From assembly GCF_001625195.1 (NCBI RefSeq), contig NC_054390.1, positions 9,583,222-9,647,221 on the forward strand: a stretch of DNA of 64,000 bases, read 5' to 3'. Origin of the DNA: Drechmeria coniospora (taxonomy: Eukaryota > Ascomycota > Sordariomycetes > Hypocreales > Ophiocordycipitaceae). The notes beneath the pieces were generated by a model. That model did not search any database and was not told where the DNA came from. It saw nothing but the letters and a program-made list of their open reading frames with translations. Every line of letters begins with the position of its first letter. Within the stretch, counting starts at the first letter, position 1. This document shows, piece after piece, positions 43,589-55,772 of this stretch. Made by a program: the position numbers and the translations under genes.

Positions 43589-45527
43589 ATGCTAATCCGA
43601 GCCCTTGTGCATCTAGTCCATCCGGCGCCTGACGGCCTATTGAACGAGGGGATGGAGGGCGGGCGAGGTTTGCCTATGCAATGTGCGCCGTACGTAGGCG
43701 CTTGAGGGACACGGATATGCACGTAAGCGCACATTCTACAAGCGTTACTGAGGGAGCCCATTGCTTGAGAGAGTTTCCAATCGCATGCACGCCTTCTCCG
43801 TGTTGCACGTACACGCGGCCAACCCATTGCGTATCGCTGGGGACGGAGGGATGCGCACGCGGTACGGATGCGTGTACGGTCGTACCGTGAAGCACAAGCA
43901 CAGACAAGCATGGCCGCACCACTTGCCTGTGCCCTCGATCCAGATGCTCGTGAATGGACGGCCATGACTCGAGCGCTGGCGATGCCGGCCTTTAAGACCC
44001 GGCCGCGGTGGAGACGCGGTCGGCCCGCTCGAGTCCCGAATGGCCTCTAGACCCGCCTTTGTCGGCAGCAGCCATGAACATTTTTTTTTATTTTGCCAGT
44101 TACTCGCTGTCGACCAGTCCTTGCCGGGATGTCGATCGGCCATTGTGCTGTACAGTAGAATATTGCTCGTGTTTTACGGAGTACTCCGTAGTCGCATTGC
44201 AGGCATTTGCTTTCGTATTCGCACACGCACTCACTCGCTCACCGCCATATTTCAACGCACGTGACCTTGTCAAGGTGTTCAATAACTACAGTAAGTACTC
44301 CGTACTCCGTGCTCCCAGCGAGTAATACATGTAGGTACGCGTTCCTGCCGTGACAGCTCGGTGCTTGCGCCGGCAGCACTGTCGGGAGCAGCGACCATGG
44401 CACCGCGTCCTCCGTCACGTCATCGGCCGGGTCCAAGGTAGGGGCTGGCGGTGCGAGTTTGGCCTGGCGGTGCCGGCGACGTCCATGTTGAGGTGCGAGT
44501 AATGGGAGCGTCAAGCCGCCGGAGTGCGGCCGTGTGCGGGCGTGCAGGGATGTACTCGGTACGGCGCGTATCGTGGCGAGAGTGGTGTGTCTCCAGGTAC
44601 CGCCTACACTCTGAGGACTTGCAGCCGCATCCTCCGCGGAGCCAACAAACACAAGCACAGGCTGCACATTACACCGTCGTCGGGGTACACACTTGTCACG
44701 CGAGCGGAGCACCGACAGGCCTCATGAGAAGTGATTCAAAGCAATGACAAGCCCAGCATGTAGGTGCACATGCGTGTGCCAACGTCATGACACGCAGGAG
44801 CGGGAGCGAGTGCCGTAGGTGCCCGGCGTGCCGCACGTCGGGACGGCATCGGCGCCGGGGCTCGACAGGGGACGGCGTGGCTGGATCGGCGGCGTGCGGG
44901 GAACGGCCTGGCATGGTGTTTTAGCGCATCGGTAGCGCATGAAGAAGACGGGCGGACGCTAGCGGTAGCGGTGATGGCACGACGGGCACCGCCAGACGAG
45001 GCATCTCGCAGAGGTACAGTGCAGCGCACGGCACTCACACGGTACTCTGCATCCGCAGTCGTGGGCGGGTACACGTTGCATTCATGGCGCCGCACGCTGC
45101 CGGGCACAGTGCGCCTAAGCAGTCGTACAAACAAGTATGGGCACGGAGCACTGGCGTGCAGAGTACATCACTTACTGTAGGTGCCCAGTACTCACTACTC
45201 CGTACCACTGTAGGTACTGTGGTTCGCAGCCATGGCACCTATGGCAGCGCTGTAGGCGCCGCGCAGGCACCCCAGCGATGCTACGCGCAAATGTACCTGC
45301 ACAGGCAAACGGGTGCTCGCGCACTCGGTGCGGAGCGGATCAATGCTGGAATGCTCGAGAGCAAGCGGCAAGGAGACGGGCAGATGGGATCAATACGAGA
45401 CGCGACAGGTAATACCACGGGTGCAAGTAGTGCACGGGTGTGCCAGGACCAGGGTGGTGGACGCGCTGTTAATTACTCTTGACGAGCCGCACGACATGCA
45501 AGTACAGCCAAGCACGGCACGGCGGGG

Positions 45528-45591
45528 TGACAAAAATGTCGATTCAGTTTGTACGAGTGGCGCCACCAAAACTGAATCGTCACTTTTGTCA
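45528..45591. repeat. 64-bp near-palindromic element, copy C
   Basis: This is the most symmetric copy: TGACAAAAATGTCGATTCAG at the left end and CTGAATCGTCACTTTTGTCA at the right end pair with only two mismatches; the centre is TGGCGCCA. It is preceded by GCGGGG, similar to the GTGGGG before copies B and D. Confidence 0.9.
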
Positions 45592-46210
45592 AGTGGCTGA
45601 CTGTACTTGCGCCGAGGTGGCATGCCATGGACGTGCCGCTGGTATTACGGAGTACTTGCAGGCCATCCGTACTCTGTGCTACGACGAAGCGAATCGACAC
45701 TGTGCCACCCCGCCATACCTACTTGCCGTACGCATGCATACAAGTACGTGGACATGTACAGTACAGTGGGTGCACAGTGCCGGCGAGGACGCGCATGCAC
45801 TCGGGTACATTGCGACGAGAGGGAGCGGGAGACGACGCATCGGTGACGACAGCGGGCGGTCGTCGATCAAACGACGCACCACCGGCACGCTATTGGGTCG
45901 GATGGCTGTAAAAAAAATTCAACAGCCGCCGGCGGGTCGAGGGTGACGAGGGTGACGAGGGTGACGAGGGTGACGTCGGGCGGGAGGCTCGAATGGCTAG
46001 CTCGACGCCATCAACGGTCGACAGATGGGCCGCACACGGCATTTATGAAGCGCAGCGGAGGGAGGAGGCTGTTGGTGGGAACCGGTTAGCGACGGTCGTT
46101 AAATAGCCGGACGAGCGAGCCTGCGAGGCAAAGTAGGCGGGCGCGTCGGAATGCGCAGGCCAGTATCGAGGCGCCCCCTCCCTCGCGGCGAGGGATCACG
46201 CCATGCTTGC

Positions 46211-46445
46211 AGGTCGTCTTTGCCGTCAAGCAGCACGTGCAGGTGGCCTACGCTGTCGAGCAGTATTGCTTGCAGATGGCCTTTGCCGTCAAGCAGTACG
46301 TGCAGGCGGCCTTTGCTGTCAAGCAGCACTTGCAGGTGGCCTACGCTGTCAAGCACGCGCTGCACTTGCAGGTGACGTACGTGCTGTACTTGCAGGTGGC
46401 CTACGCTGGCAAGCACGTATTTGCAGGTGGCCTACGCTGACAATC
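46211..46445. repeat. About 30-bp tandem array, about 8 units
   Basis: Units of GTGGCCTACGCTGTCAAGCA plus a CGTGCAG/CTTGCAG end repeat about eight times; one unit is extended and one is shortened. It lies 130 bp before the degraded palindrome copy D. Confidence 0.9.
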
Positions 46446-46577
46446 AGTGCGTGCAGGGCCTACGCTGACAAGGACAGTACGTGCTTGCAGGTGCCATGCC
46501 GTACAAGTAAGTACTCCTGCGCCGTGCCGCACACCTACAGTGACCTACAGTGCTCCTCCGCTGTAAAATTAGTGGGG

Positions 46578-46612
46578 TGGCAAAGGTGCCGATTCACCAA
46601 TCGTCACTGGAC
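46578..46612. repeat. Degraded palindromic element, copy D
   Basis: The sequence GTGGGGTGGCAAAGGTGCCGATTCA joined to CCAATCGTCACTGGACAAG retains parts of both arms of the 64-bp element but lacks the central about 25 bp. It reads as an internal deletion derivative. Confidence 0.65.
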
Positions 46613-46974
46613 AAGAGTGCATGCGTCGGCGCCGGCAAGTGCCGGGTCGAGCATTGACGGGCGTCTCTGGACCACGCGTGGGGTCTGTTTTGCTCCGTTT
46701 CCTCGCGCCAAGCGGCGATGCCAAGTTATGTTGGATTGATTCCTCGACGGAGCGATTGATCGATTCGGTGCCCGACGGATGGAGCATGGATTCATGCGCC
46801 GGGCTGTAGCGGCCGTCTGGAAAAGGCGGCGTCGCCGTTTCCGTCCATGGGCGCAGAGGCCGGGTGAGTGCAAGCACAGGCGGCCAAGCGCACGCACCTA
46901 CAGCACAGCTACGGAGTACTGCAACATGAGTACCAACGTAAGTACTAGGGACGTAGTAGGCGTACATGTACCTT

Positions 46975-47250
46975 TGGTAGCACCGTTACCCGTCTACAAC
47001 CAAGCAAATCACCTACAGCCACTGTAACACAAGTACCTATGCAAGTCGGCGTACATGTAGTGGCACCATGGCATGGCCCGTCCACAACCACCTACAGCCA
47101 CTGTAATACTGGTATGCAAGTCGGCGCACATGTAGTCGCACCATGGCATGGCACCGTCACCCGTCCACAACCAAGTAAATCACCTACAGCCACTGCAATA
47201 CAAGTACCTATGCAAGTCGGCGTACGTGTAGTGGCACCGTGGCATGGCAC
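46975..47250. repeat. Degenerate 60-95-bp tandem array, about 4 units
   Basis: Units contain TATGCAAGTCGGCGTACATG, TAGTGGCACCATGGCATGGC, CCGTCCACAACCAAG and CACCTACAGCCACTGTAATAC in that order. Some units lack the middle part, so spacing is uneven. Confidence 0.87.
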
Positions 47251-48082
47251 CGTTACTCCATCTATTATTGCTGGCGCTAGGAGCGCAAGTGCTTGCAGAA
47301 ATGGAGCCTGCCGGTAATGATACTGTCCAGGTACCTACGTAGGTACAGCAAGCACACCCAAGCACGGCTAGTTGTACATGTAGGTGCAAGTACTGCACAT
47401 GTACTGCACAGCGTACTCGGCTGTGGTGGCACCATGGCACTGTTGCTCTGTTATTGCTCGCGCGAGGTGTGCGAGTGCTTGCAGAAATGGAGCCTGGCGT
47501 GCAGCACTCCCTACAAGCACTCCGCACATGCGTACGTGTACATGTTGGCGCCGTTGCTCTGCCCAAGCAGCATTGCTGCAGGATTGGAGCCTCGAGCGCA
47601 GCGACGCACCGTAGGCGTAGTTGTGCTGCAAGGCACACAGGCAGGATGGCACCGTTGCCTGCAAGTACTCCGTACGCTGCAAGTAATTACTCCTACAGCA
47701 CTCCGTAGGTGGTATTGCTCGCGCTAGGGTCTGCAAGTGCCTGCAAGTCCTGCAGACGTGGAGCGCTGCGAGACGCGTTGTGCTATTTTCAGTACGTACT
47801 CGCTTGTCGGCTCGTCAAGTACATGTACTGACTGCCCGCACTCGCCGTCGACCCTGCGCACGTACCTGTACATGCCGCTGCGGACCCGACACGCCGGCGC
47901 TATGGAATCTGCATTCTCGCCGTGGTGCCGGCCGTCGCAGAGTCCCTCGTCCGCCGATCGTCTGCTGGCCTGCCTCCCTGCCACCGACGCAGGACGACGC
48001 GAGATTGGCCTTGTTTCCGCCGCCTGGAGCCTCGGTTTCAAGCCGTTTGCTAGTCGGTCGCGGGTTGAGAAGAGATTCATCC

Positions 48083-48120
48083 GGCAAGAAGTTGCGCCTC
48101 TTGCGGGTCTGCTCGGACTA
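48083..48120. repeat. 38-bp dispersed repeat, copy 2
   Basis: This is the same 38-bp segment as 43551-43588 with one substitution, on the same strand, 4.5 kb away. The flanks share nothing obvious. Confidence 0.85.
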
Positions 48121-48276
48121 CGTTTGACCACGGCCTCGACGGTGCCGGTCAACGCCGGGCGCATGGCCGACGTCGAAACGCGGGCGTCGCGAATGCCGCG
48201 ACGAAGAATGCCGAGAAAGATTTTCCTCTCCCGCCCGTTTCGGCCCACAGAAAGCCAACGCCGATGGGGGGGCAGT

Positions 48277-48500
48277 GACAGGGGAGGGCAGTGACAGGGG
48301 AGGGCAGTGACAGGGGAGGGCAGTGGCAGGGGAGGGCAGTGGTAGGGGTAGGGGTAGTGGTGGTGGTGCGGCAGTGGTAGGGGAGGGCAGTGGTATTGGA
48401 GCGGCAGTGGTAAGGGTAGGGGTGGTGGTAGGGGAGCGGCAGTGGTATTGGAGCGACAGTGGTATTGGAGCGACAGTGGTATTGGAGCGGCAGTGGTAGC
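48277..48500. repeat. CAGTGACAGGGGAGGG and related G-rich array
   Basis: Sixteen-base units CAGTGACAGGGGAGGG grade into GGTAGGGG and AGTGGTATTGGAGCG units. The + strand is strongly G-rich with many GGGG runs, so G-quadruplex formation is possible. Confidence 0.9.
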
Positions 48501-48954
48501 GGAGCGGCAGTGGTCGTCGTCGTGGAGGACGGTGGCAGGGGGGCGCCGTACGAGCAAGGGGGCAGGAAAAGTCATCTACCAAACTCTGCGACGCCTGGTA
48601 CGTAGACGTAATATTCATTCACCCGCTCACCACCATCCGCCCACCTCTGTTGGTCTAGACGCGCTTGCATGGGGACGCCGAGTGAAGGCGAGGGCCGAAA
48701 CTGTCGATGGAACGGCCGGTCAGCCCATGTATTGGCCACAGCCCCCCGTAGCTCGCCCCCTCGACCCCCACTAACCCCTACTGTACAGTATGGAGTTGCC
48801 CGCACGCTTCGATGGCCGTCAATGGAAGCTGAGCTCTGCAGCGCCCTCCGACGCGCTTCCGTGGACACGGCGCGGAGGCGAGGATGCGAGAAGCGAATGG
48901 CGAGAACGCATGGCATTCCCAGGTCTTTGGGTGTCGGTTGCTTGTGCTGCAGCG

Positions 48955-49095
48955 AGTATTGGCGGTGCGGAGAGTATAGGCAGTACGGAGAGTGTTGACA
49001 GTACGGAGAGTATAGGCAGTGCGGAGAGTACGGAGTATAGGCAGTAAGAGTGTTGACGGTACGGAGAGTACGGAGTATAGGCAGTAAGAGTGTTG
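48955..49095. repeat. GTACGGAGAGTATAGGCA array
   Basis: About eight units of TACGGAGAGTATAGGCAG or TACGGAGAGTGTTGACAG occur in irregular succession. Confidence 0.88.
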
Positions 49096-49194
49096 CAGCA
49101 CAGAGTACTCCGTAATATAGGCGTGTACTTGCCTACAGTACGCATGCATGTACTTGCTTGCACTCGTACAAGGAATAATGCTCCGGTCGCCTTC

Positions 49195-49640
49195 ATGCAA
49201 GTACAGTGTTGTGCATCTACTCCATGTACTTGTGCATCTCCTCCAGCCTATGTGTATTTGTGCATCTACTCCCACCGACAGTACATGTACTTTTGCATGT
49301 ATCCCCGCCTACATGTACTTTTGCATGTACCCCCGCCTCCATGTACTTGTGCATCCCCTCCCGCCTATATGTATTTGTGCATCTACTCCCGCCGACATGT
49401 ACTTGTGCATACTCCATGTACTTGTGCATCTCCTCCAGCCTACATGTATTTGTGCATCTACTCCCGCCTACATGTACTTTTGCATGTACCCTACATGTAA
49501 GTACTTGTGCATCCTCCATGTACTTGTGCATCTCCTCCCGCCTACATGTATTTGTGCGTCTACTCCCGCCGACATGTAAGTACTTGTCCATGCTCCATGA
49601 CTTGTGCATACTCCATGTACTTGTGCATCAATCCTCTACT
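49195..49640. repeat. 27-28-bp array (CATGTACTTGTGCATCTCCTCCCGCCTA)
   Basis: About sixteen degenerate units alternate ACATGTACTTGTGCATC and TACTCCCGCC segments; some units are truncated. Both strands give long artefactual ORFs with repeated short peptides. Confidence 0.9.
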
Positions 49641-50771
49641 CCCACATCCACTCCAATCCGACTTGCCATGATTCCTGCGCCGCTCACTGTACATGAAACC
49701 GCTGCTCTTGACTTGTAACTGGTGTGTCTTGACCCTGAGTGGTGGCCCCAGCTGCCGTACATATACATGTGCGGATACTCCGTACATGCCGGCATGTACA
49801 TGTGCGGCTACATGCGAGTGCATTTCGCCATGTACAGCGACGCCCACGAGCGGCGTGCGAGTACCTGCGTGCTGGTGGGGAATGGGTACCGCCTAGCCTG
49901 AGCCCTAGCGCCGAATCTATCAGTGCTAGCGCCTAGCCGCCCAGTGGAGAGATTGGCTGCGGGACCGCCGACGTACCTCCCCTGTCCCTCCACCTGTATA
50001 CTAGTAGGTACTTACTAGGTACCTGTACGTATCCAGCTGTCGACGCCATCTTGTAGCCAGTGCGGATGGCGCCCGTCGACACAGCCCTGCGGGAGAGCTG
50101 TCGCCGTATACTTGACTGGTACCGGAAGCCCCCTACTGCGACTGTGTAGATATAAGTACTCTGCATGTACCTGCACTCGCCATCTTTCGCCGTGGCTGGC
50201 CATTCCAGCGCCGACCACCACACCACCGCCACACCACTCCTTGCTCCTTCCTATACATACTTCAAGCTCCCCCCCCCCTCCTCCTCCGGCCGAGCATGAT
50301 TGCATTCCTGTGCTCTTCCAACCCCTCGTCCTTGGATTTCAACCTTGGAGCCTCTCGTTCATCGAATTCCTCCCCTTCGTCGTGACCAGCACGCCACGCC
50401 AGACTCGCACGCGCCGTCCTCGACGCCGACGCCCGACGACGAGCCGTCACGTCACGCCCACCGCCTCCTCACCGCATCGTCCGACGCTCTCCTTGGCCCT
50501 CACCCTCCTCGCCATCGGACTCGACTGCCATCAGACTCGACTGCCATCGGATCGACTGTCTCACGACCTCCTCCGCGCTAGCAGCACTGGCCGCACCAGC
50601 ACCACCGGCGAGTCCACGTCGTGCCGTACCTCGACTCTACTCTGCCGCCCACAACTCGTCCTCCTCGTCTCGTCCTCCTCGTCTCGTCCTCCTCGTCTCC
50701 TCCCCAGGTGGGACCGACCAACGCCGACTCCGCACCGTCCATTCCATCCCACCCCCCAGCAGGCCGTCGAG

Positions 50772-51845
50772 ATGCCTTATAGACCGTCGTCCCCTTTGAG
50801 CGGCTCGAGCTACTCGCGCGTTCGCAGCTTCAAACACCAGAGCTCCTTCGACAGCAGCCCGAGCTCGAGCATCCGCACCCTCGACAGCAGCCCGAGCCCG
50901 AGCCCGAGCATCCGCACCCTCGACAGCCACGGTCGACCGGCGACCGACGACATGTTTCCGCTCGCCGCCCCCCGTGCCGACGACGGCCACCTCGCGCCGG
51001 CGTTGCCCGCCAAGAGCGCCCTGCGAGCCTCGCGGCTGCTGGCGACGCTGCCGCGCAAGAACCCGGCCTCGGACGTGCGGCCGATGCTGCCGCACGCGGC
51101 GCCGCACCCCCTCTACCTCTCGTCCGAGGAGGACGCCTCGTCGTCGGCCGACGACTCGTCCGACTTTGACGACCTCGACACGGACAGCCAGCCGTCGCCC
51201 CGGTCCCCGCCGGAGCCCGAGGACACGGCCCGGCTCGTGACCTTGGTCTTCCGGGGCAGGCCCCAGCTCGTCGAGCTCCGACGAGCCGGCGCGGCCATGA
51301 CGTCGCGGCCCGTCGCCGGCCTCGTCCGCACCTCGACGGAGCCGACCTTTCGACGGACGCGCGTGGCCTCGTCGTCGTCGACGTCGTCGTCCTACTCCCT
51401 CATGCCCATGCCGCAGCCGACGCGCTCCAGCAGCGGCTTCCCCGCCGGCGCCGGCATGAGGCGGCCCAACTTTCTCGCCATCGATCCCTATCCCGCCGCC
51501 GCCGCCGCCAAGGCCGAGACGGACGAGCACGAGGCGGCGCGGACGCCGAGGACGCCGACGGCCATGTTCAAGAAGACGCTGAACCTCGTCAAGAAGCGCA
51601 GCAAGCCGGCGCTGCACCACGCCTCGACGGGCTCGACCGACAGCCGCTCGTCCATGGAGCAGGTCGCCGAGGGCGCCGAGAGGCGGCCGTCGCTGTCGAC
51701 GAACCGAGCCTCGGCCAACTACCACGACGTCGTGCGGTCGGCGAGGGGAACGGCCGAGGCGGCGCAGGAGACGGCGGCGAGCGCGCACCGGAGCCGGTTC
51801 CGAAGCGGCCTCTCCATCAGCCGTCCTCGCAGCGTCCGGGCGTAA
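50772..51845 (+). CDS. Serine-rich protein of unknown function
   Basis: I do not recognise a family. The ATG at 50772 is preferred because the frame upstream to 50112 reads through C/T-rich leader-like sequence, and a clear compositional change to GC-rich coding DNA begins here. The single-exon product is 357 aa and is rich in Ser, Arg, Pro and Ala. It has a near-repeat at the start (SSFDSSPSSSIRTLDSSPSP... then SIRTLDS), an acidic stretch near residue 120-140 (SSEEDASSSADDSSDFDDLDTD), a short basic segment (FKKTLNLVKKRSKP) and a C terminus SGLSISRPRSVRA. No signal peptide or transmembrane helix is apparent. The last 40 bp are the first unit of a tandem repeat that continues past the stop. 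Confidence 0.6.
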   Translation: MPYRPSSPLSGSSYSRVRSFKHQSSFDSSPSSSIRTLDSSPSPSPSIRTLDSHGRPATDDMFPLAAPRADDGHLAPALPAKSALRASRLLATLPRKNPASDVRPMLPHAAPHPLYLSSEEDASSSADDSSDFDDLDTDSQPSPRSPPEPEDTARLVTLVFRGRPQLVELRRAGAAMTSRPVAGLVRTSTEPTFRRTRVASSSSTSSSYSLMPMPQPTRSSSGFPAGAGMRRPNFLAIDPYPAAAAAKAETDEHEAARTPRTPTAMFKKTLNLVKKRSKPALHHASTGSTDSRSSMEQVAEGAERRPSLSTNRASANYHDVVRSARGTAEAAQETAASAHRSRFRSGLSISRPRSVRA

Positions 51846-51965
51846 CGGCCTCTCCATCAGCCGTCCTCGCAGCGTCCGGGCGTAGCGGCCTCTCCATCAG
51901 CCGTCCTCGAAGCGTCCGGGCGTAGCGGCCTCTCCATCAGCCGTCCTCGCAGCGTCCGGGCCTAA
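51806..51965. repeat. 40-bp tandem repeat crossing a stop codon, 4 units
   Basis: Four units of CGGCCTCTCCATCAGCCGTC plus CTCGCAGCGTCCGGGCGTAA (or TAG) run 51806-51845, 51846-51885, 51886-51925 and 51926-51965. The first unit is the coding end of the preceding gene, including its TAA; the other three are downstream copies that each still end in TAA or TAG. Confidence 0.95.
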
Positions 51966-52073
51966 CGGTCCCTCTCCCGGACACCAGCAAATCCCCTCGG
52001 CTCTTTTTCTTTGCGACGCTCGCTCGCTCCATACAACACGCTACGCCTTTCCCGACGGCGGTTCAGCCTGCTT

Positions 52074-52074
<1 letters not shown>

Positions 52075-52109
<35 letters not shown>

Positions 52110-52287
52110 TCTCTCCCTCTCTCTCCCTCTCTCTCTCTTTGTCTCTCTCTCTCTATATCTCTCCCCCTATCTCTCTCTCTTTCTATCTCTCTCCTCCTCT
52201 CTCCCCCCCTCACCCACTCTCATTACGACTTGCTTCCCTCACGACACAAACATGGATACGGATACGGACACGGACACGGACACGGAT
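52075..52287. repeat. CT dinucleotide tract and adjacent GGACAC run
   Basis: An almost pure CT tract runs about 52075-52213, followed by GGATAC/GGACAC hexanucleotides at 52252-52287. Both are simple sequence without coding potential. Confidence 0.9.
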
Positions 52288-53261
52288 CGGTGCACCCTGG
52301 ACGGTATGGCGCTACCGGCTCAGCATATGTACGGCGTTTTTTCTTTCTTTTTTTTTTTGGCGGTAGCCTTATTACTGGGTAGCGGGATGACGGATGCGTC
52401 TTTTGGCAAGCCAAATTGACGCATAAATTTCATGAAACGAATGGGCGCCCACGGCACGCACGTGGCCTTAAAGGAAGAGCGGCGAACGGCGTTTTTTTTT
52501 GGACTTTTCATGTTTTCCCATCGGGGCCTGCCCAAGGGGCCGTTGCGGCACCGAATCCGAGGGCTCTCGCTCTCAGCAACTAGTCACGATAGACAAAGTC
52601 GCCTCTTCATTTTAGGCTGGAAAAGAACCTATTTTACTCCGTACCCTATGCCTTTGCTCATCCGGCTATGCCTTAATCATTCGGCCCGGTGCATCCTTGC
52701 TCGTGGCGTCGGCTCGCTTGTCCTCGCACGTTTCATGTCTTTCCAAATCATGTGGCACCGTTCGGAGTGATGCGTGGGCATTTTAAACTGCCATGCGATG
52801 GAACGATGCTGCGGCTGCATGAACCGTGAGACACCTTCATCTCGGCACGAAATCTACTTGTTCCTTTTTTTATTTTTATTTTTCATCTTGTTTGTCCATG
52901 GACAAGCGATGGTGCCCGCACACGCACTTGCGGACGACCGGCGGACGAACCTATGCACCTTTAGCACCTACACCTACCAGCATCATGATGCTACGGCTAG
53001 TTCCCACTCGTCCATGTACTTGCCTGCAAGGTGCATGCCATGCACAAACCCGTCATTCAGTCCGGTGCATGGCCAACGCGTCGTGTGGCCGGGGGTCGTG
53101 GAAGACGGTGGAGCCCAGCATGGCCAAGAGCGGGGACGAGGCCGGCCGTCGATGACATTCATGGCGGTGCCACGCGAGCAGTGCGGACGTGGCAGGTGGG
53201 AAAGGCGCACACACCCACGCCGGCAGTGCTCGGGGCGAGGCTGGCGAGCCGTGTCTGCGCC

Positions 53262-53385
53262 GTCGCGGCCCGTGTCGTCGAGTACTCATGTCGAGGCCCG
53301 TGTCGTCGAGTACTCATGTCGCGGCCAGTGTCGTCGAGTACTCATGTCGGGGCCCGTGTCGTCGAGTACTCCTGTCGAGGCCCGT
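53262..53385. repeat. 28-bp tandem array, 4 units
   Basis: GTGTCGTCGAGTACTC anchors lie at 53272, 53300, 53328 and 53356, an exact 28-bp step, with linkers ATGTCGAGGCCC and variants. Confidence 0.93.
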
Positions 53386-55399
53386 CGAGGCCCTTGCTCG
53401 TCCTGCCGCGTCATTGGCCAATCTCGACCCAGGGTGCTGCCGTGGAGGGCACTCGGTGCCGAGCATCGTCGTCGTCGTCGACCGCGCGGCACATGGCGAT
53501 GGATGGACGCACAAGCGGGTGCTCGTACGCGGCGAGGGGCGGTGCATGCGTCGTGAGCGGGGGATTCGCCAGGATCGGTCGGGCATGGCGCACGACGGGA
53601 CACTGTATACACTGCTCTGGTGGCCCGGCGGAGGGAGCGGCGATGCATGCAGACATGGACCGTCCGACGGGAAACGGAGGCGTAAACCCATCGCCGGGGG
53701 GACCCTATGACGACGGCGTTGGCGTTGTTGCTAGCCTGCCGGCGACGGCGAGGGTGCTCCAAAGGCCAGTCGGATGCAGAGGACGGAATAACGGCTGGGA
53801 CGATGCTTTTGTTGATGATCATGCCGTCCGTGGGGGGATGGATGATCGGTCATGAGTTTCTAGACTGTGATCCGGTCTGGCTGGCCTACGTGTGTGTGCC
53901 TGGTCAGGCAGCACGTCAGCGCCAGTGACCTGTCGTCGGCACATGTACAGGTACACGCTTGCGTGCGAGGTGTGGCGCGCTCACCCGTACACAGGTACGA
54001 GCAAGTTACCTCGCCGACCGGCCAACGCACCGAGCATGGTGAGTAAAGATACATGGCGTCGTGAGTCTGTTGTGAGAACGCGCGTGTACCTGTACAAGTG
54101 CATGCGGGCATCCGCAAGTACAGCTTGCGTCGTTGTACGTGGCGAGTACGTACTTGAACGTGCTCGGTGTGGCACCGGACATGTACCGGTACGCAGCTCA
54201 GGTGGCAGATGACAGTGCCGAGCGGGGCCGGAACGGCAAGGTGCGGGCGACAGGACGGGAAGGAGCACGGAGTACAGGGGGTCGAGCTTGCCGCGTGCGC
54301 ACTCGCGTGTACATGCAAGTACATACTTGCTCTTACTGTACAGGCACATGCACAAGTACCTGTAGGTCTCGTGCATGGCCCGTGCTGTACGGAGTAAGTA
54401 GGTATTGATTGCTTCTTCCTCGCCCGTCGTCCTTGCCGTACTGGAGAGCCGCGGCACAGGTGCAGGCACTCGCTTGCGCGTACATGTACCTGCTAGGTAT
54501 CACGCCTAGGTGTTTCCGCGCTCCGGGGTACATGCGTGCTACCTGGGCGTCGGGATTTTGCTGGCCAAGTTGGGAGCAAGTACAGGTACACGCGCAGGCC
54601 GGCGCGAGCAAGTACATGTACACGTCCATGCCGATGGACTACTTGCAAGGACAAGCTTCATGCCATGCTGTCGCGCTACAGTGCAGTAGCTGCGCTGCGC
54701 GGGGGGATGTTGGTCCTGTGCCGTATCTACGGTGCACGTGCGAGTGCGTGTGCAGCCAAGGACTAGGCGACGACGATGGTAACCAGTATCATGGCAGTAT
54801 AACGTGGCCGCGTTGGAATGCACTCTCGACCGATGACTGCCACATATCTACTTATCAAGGAATAAATAATACTCTACCGTCGTCCATGCTGCACGCGCAC
54901 CGTCCGGACTACAGGCAGCACAGTCGTCCTACAAGTAACTTGTGCTCATTGTATGCAAGTACTGTACATGTACTCCCTACTCGACGACAAGTACAGAGAC
55001 GGAGCACAAGTACCGAGTACCCGTATGAGGTACAAGTACCGAGTATAGGTACGGAGGAACAGCCACAACCAAGTTGGTTGTGCAATAATACCTACTAGGT
55101 ATGTGGCGGTGCTCCGTCCTGGTAGGTTCCCGAGAAGCAGAGAAGCAAAAAAGGCCCAAAAAAGCACAACAACAAGACACAAATGTCCTTTGTTCCATGC
55201 AGAAACAGACGTGGACGAGGACCAGGACTGACAGCCAACTTGTGCTCACTGCGAGCATGGCACGAATGCGAAAACGAAGCATCGTCGGGCCAGCGGGAAG
55301 CGACTGGAAGGCGCTGATGTGATGGCCAAGTACAGGTACAAGTGCACCTGCTCATCTCCCCTGGACGCCGCAAATGACAATCAAAGAAAGGCAGGCGGT

Positions 55400-55772
55400 G
55401 AACGTACCTATGATTGCCTGTACTTGTTACGCACGTAGGATTGCGTGTACTTGTCAGGTACCTATGATTGCATGTACTTGGCATGATTGCATGTACTTGG
55501 CATGATTGCATGTACTTGGCATGATTGAATGTACTTGTCATGAACCTATGAATGCATCTACAGTACTTGTCAGTACCTATGATTGCATGCACTTGTCACG
55601 TACCTATGATTGCAGTACTTGTCGCGAACCTACGATTGCATGTACTTGTCATGAACCTATGATTGCAACTAAAGTACTTTCACGTACCTATGATTGCATG
55701 CACTTGTCACGCACATGGAATTGCACGTACTTGTCACGTGCCTATGATTGCATGTACTTGTCACGTGCACAT
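55400..55772. repeat. About 27-bp array (CCTATGATTGCATGTACTTGTCACGTA)
   Basis: About fifteen degenerate units of CTATGATTGCATGTACTTGT plus CACGTAC or CATGAAC make up nearly 370 nt, some shortened to about 18 bp. Confidence 0.92.

Larger units (their letters stand above)
41267..50771. other. About 9.5-kb gene-poor, repeat-rich island
   Basis: No ORF in this stretch has a recognisable domain, signal peptide or convincing intron-exon chain. It is a mosaic of minisatellites, GTAC-rich sequence, palindrome copies and single-copy filler; the individual repeats are listed separately. It may represent old transposon-derived or rapidly evolving DNA. Confidence 0.65.

Noticed and set aside
49148..49718. 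Overlapping ORFs of 130-170 aa with CTFACTPAS-type repeats
   Set aside because: They are translations of the 27-28-bp array in several frames; none has independent support.
52011..52382. Ser/Leu-repeat ORF
   Set aside because: It is a translation of the CT dinucleotide tract.
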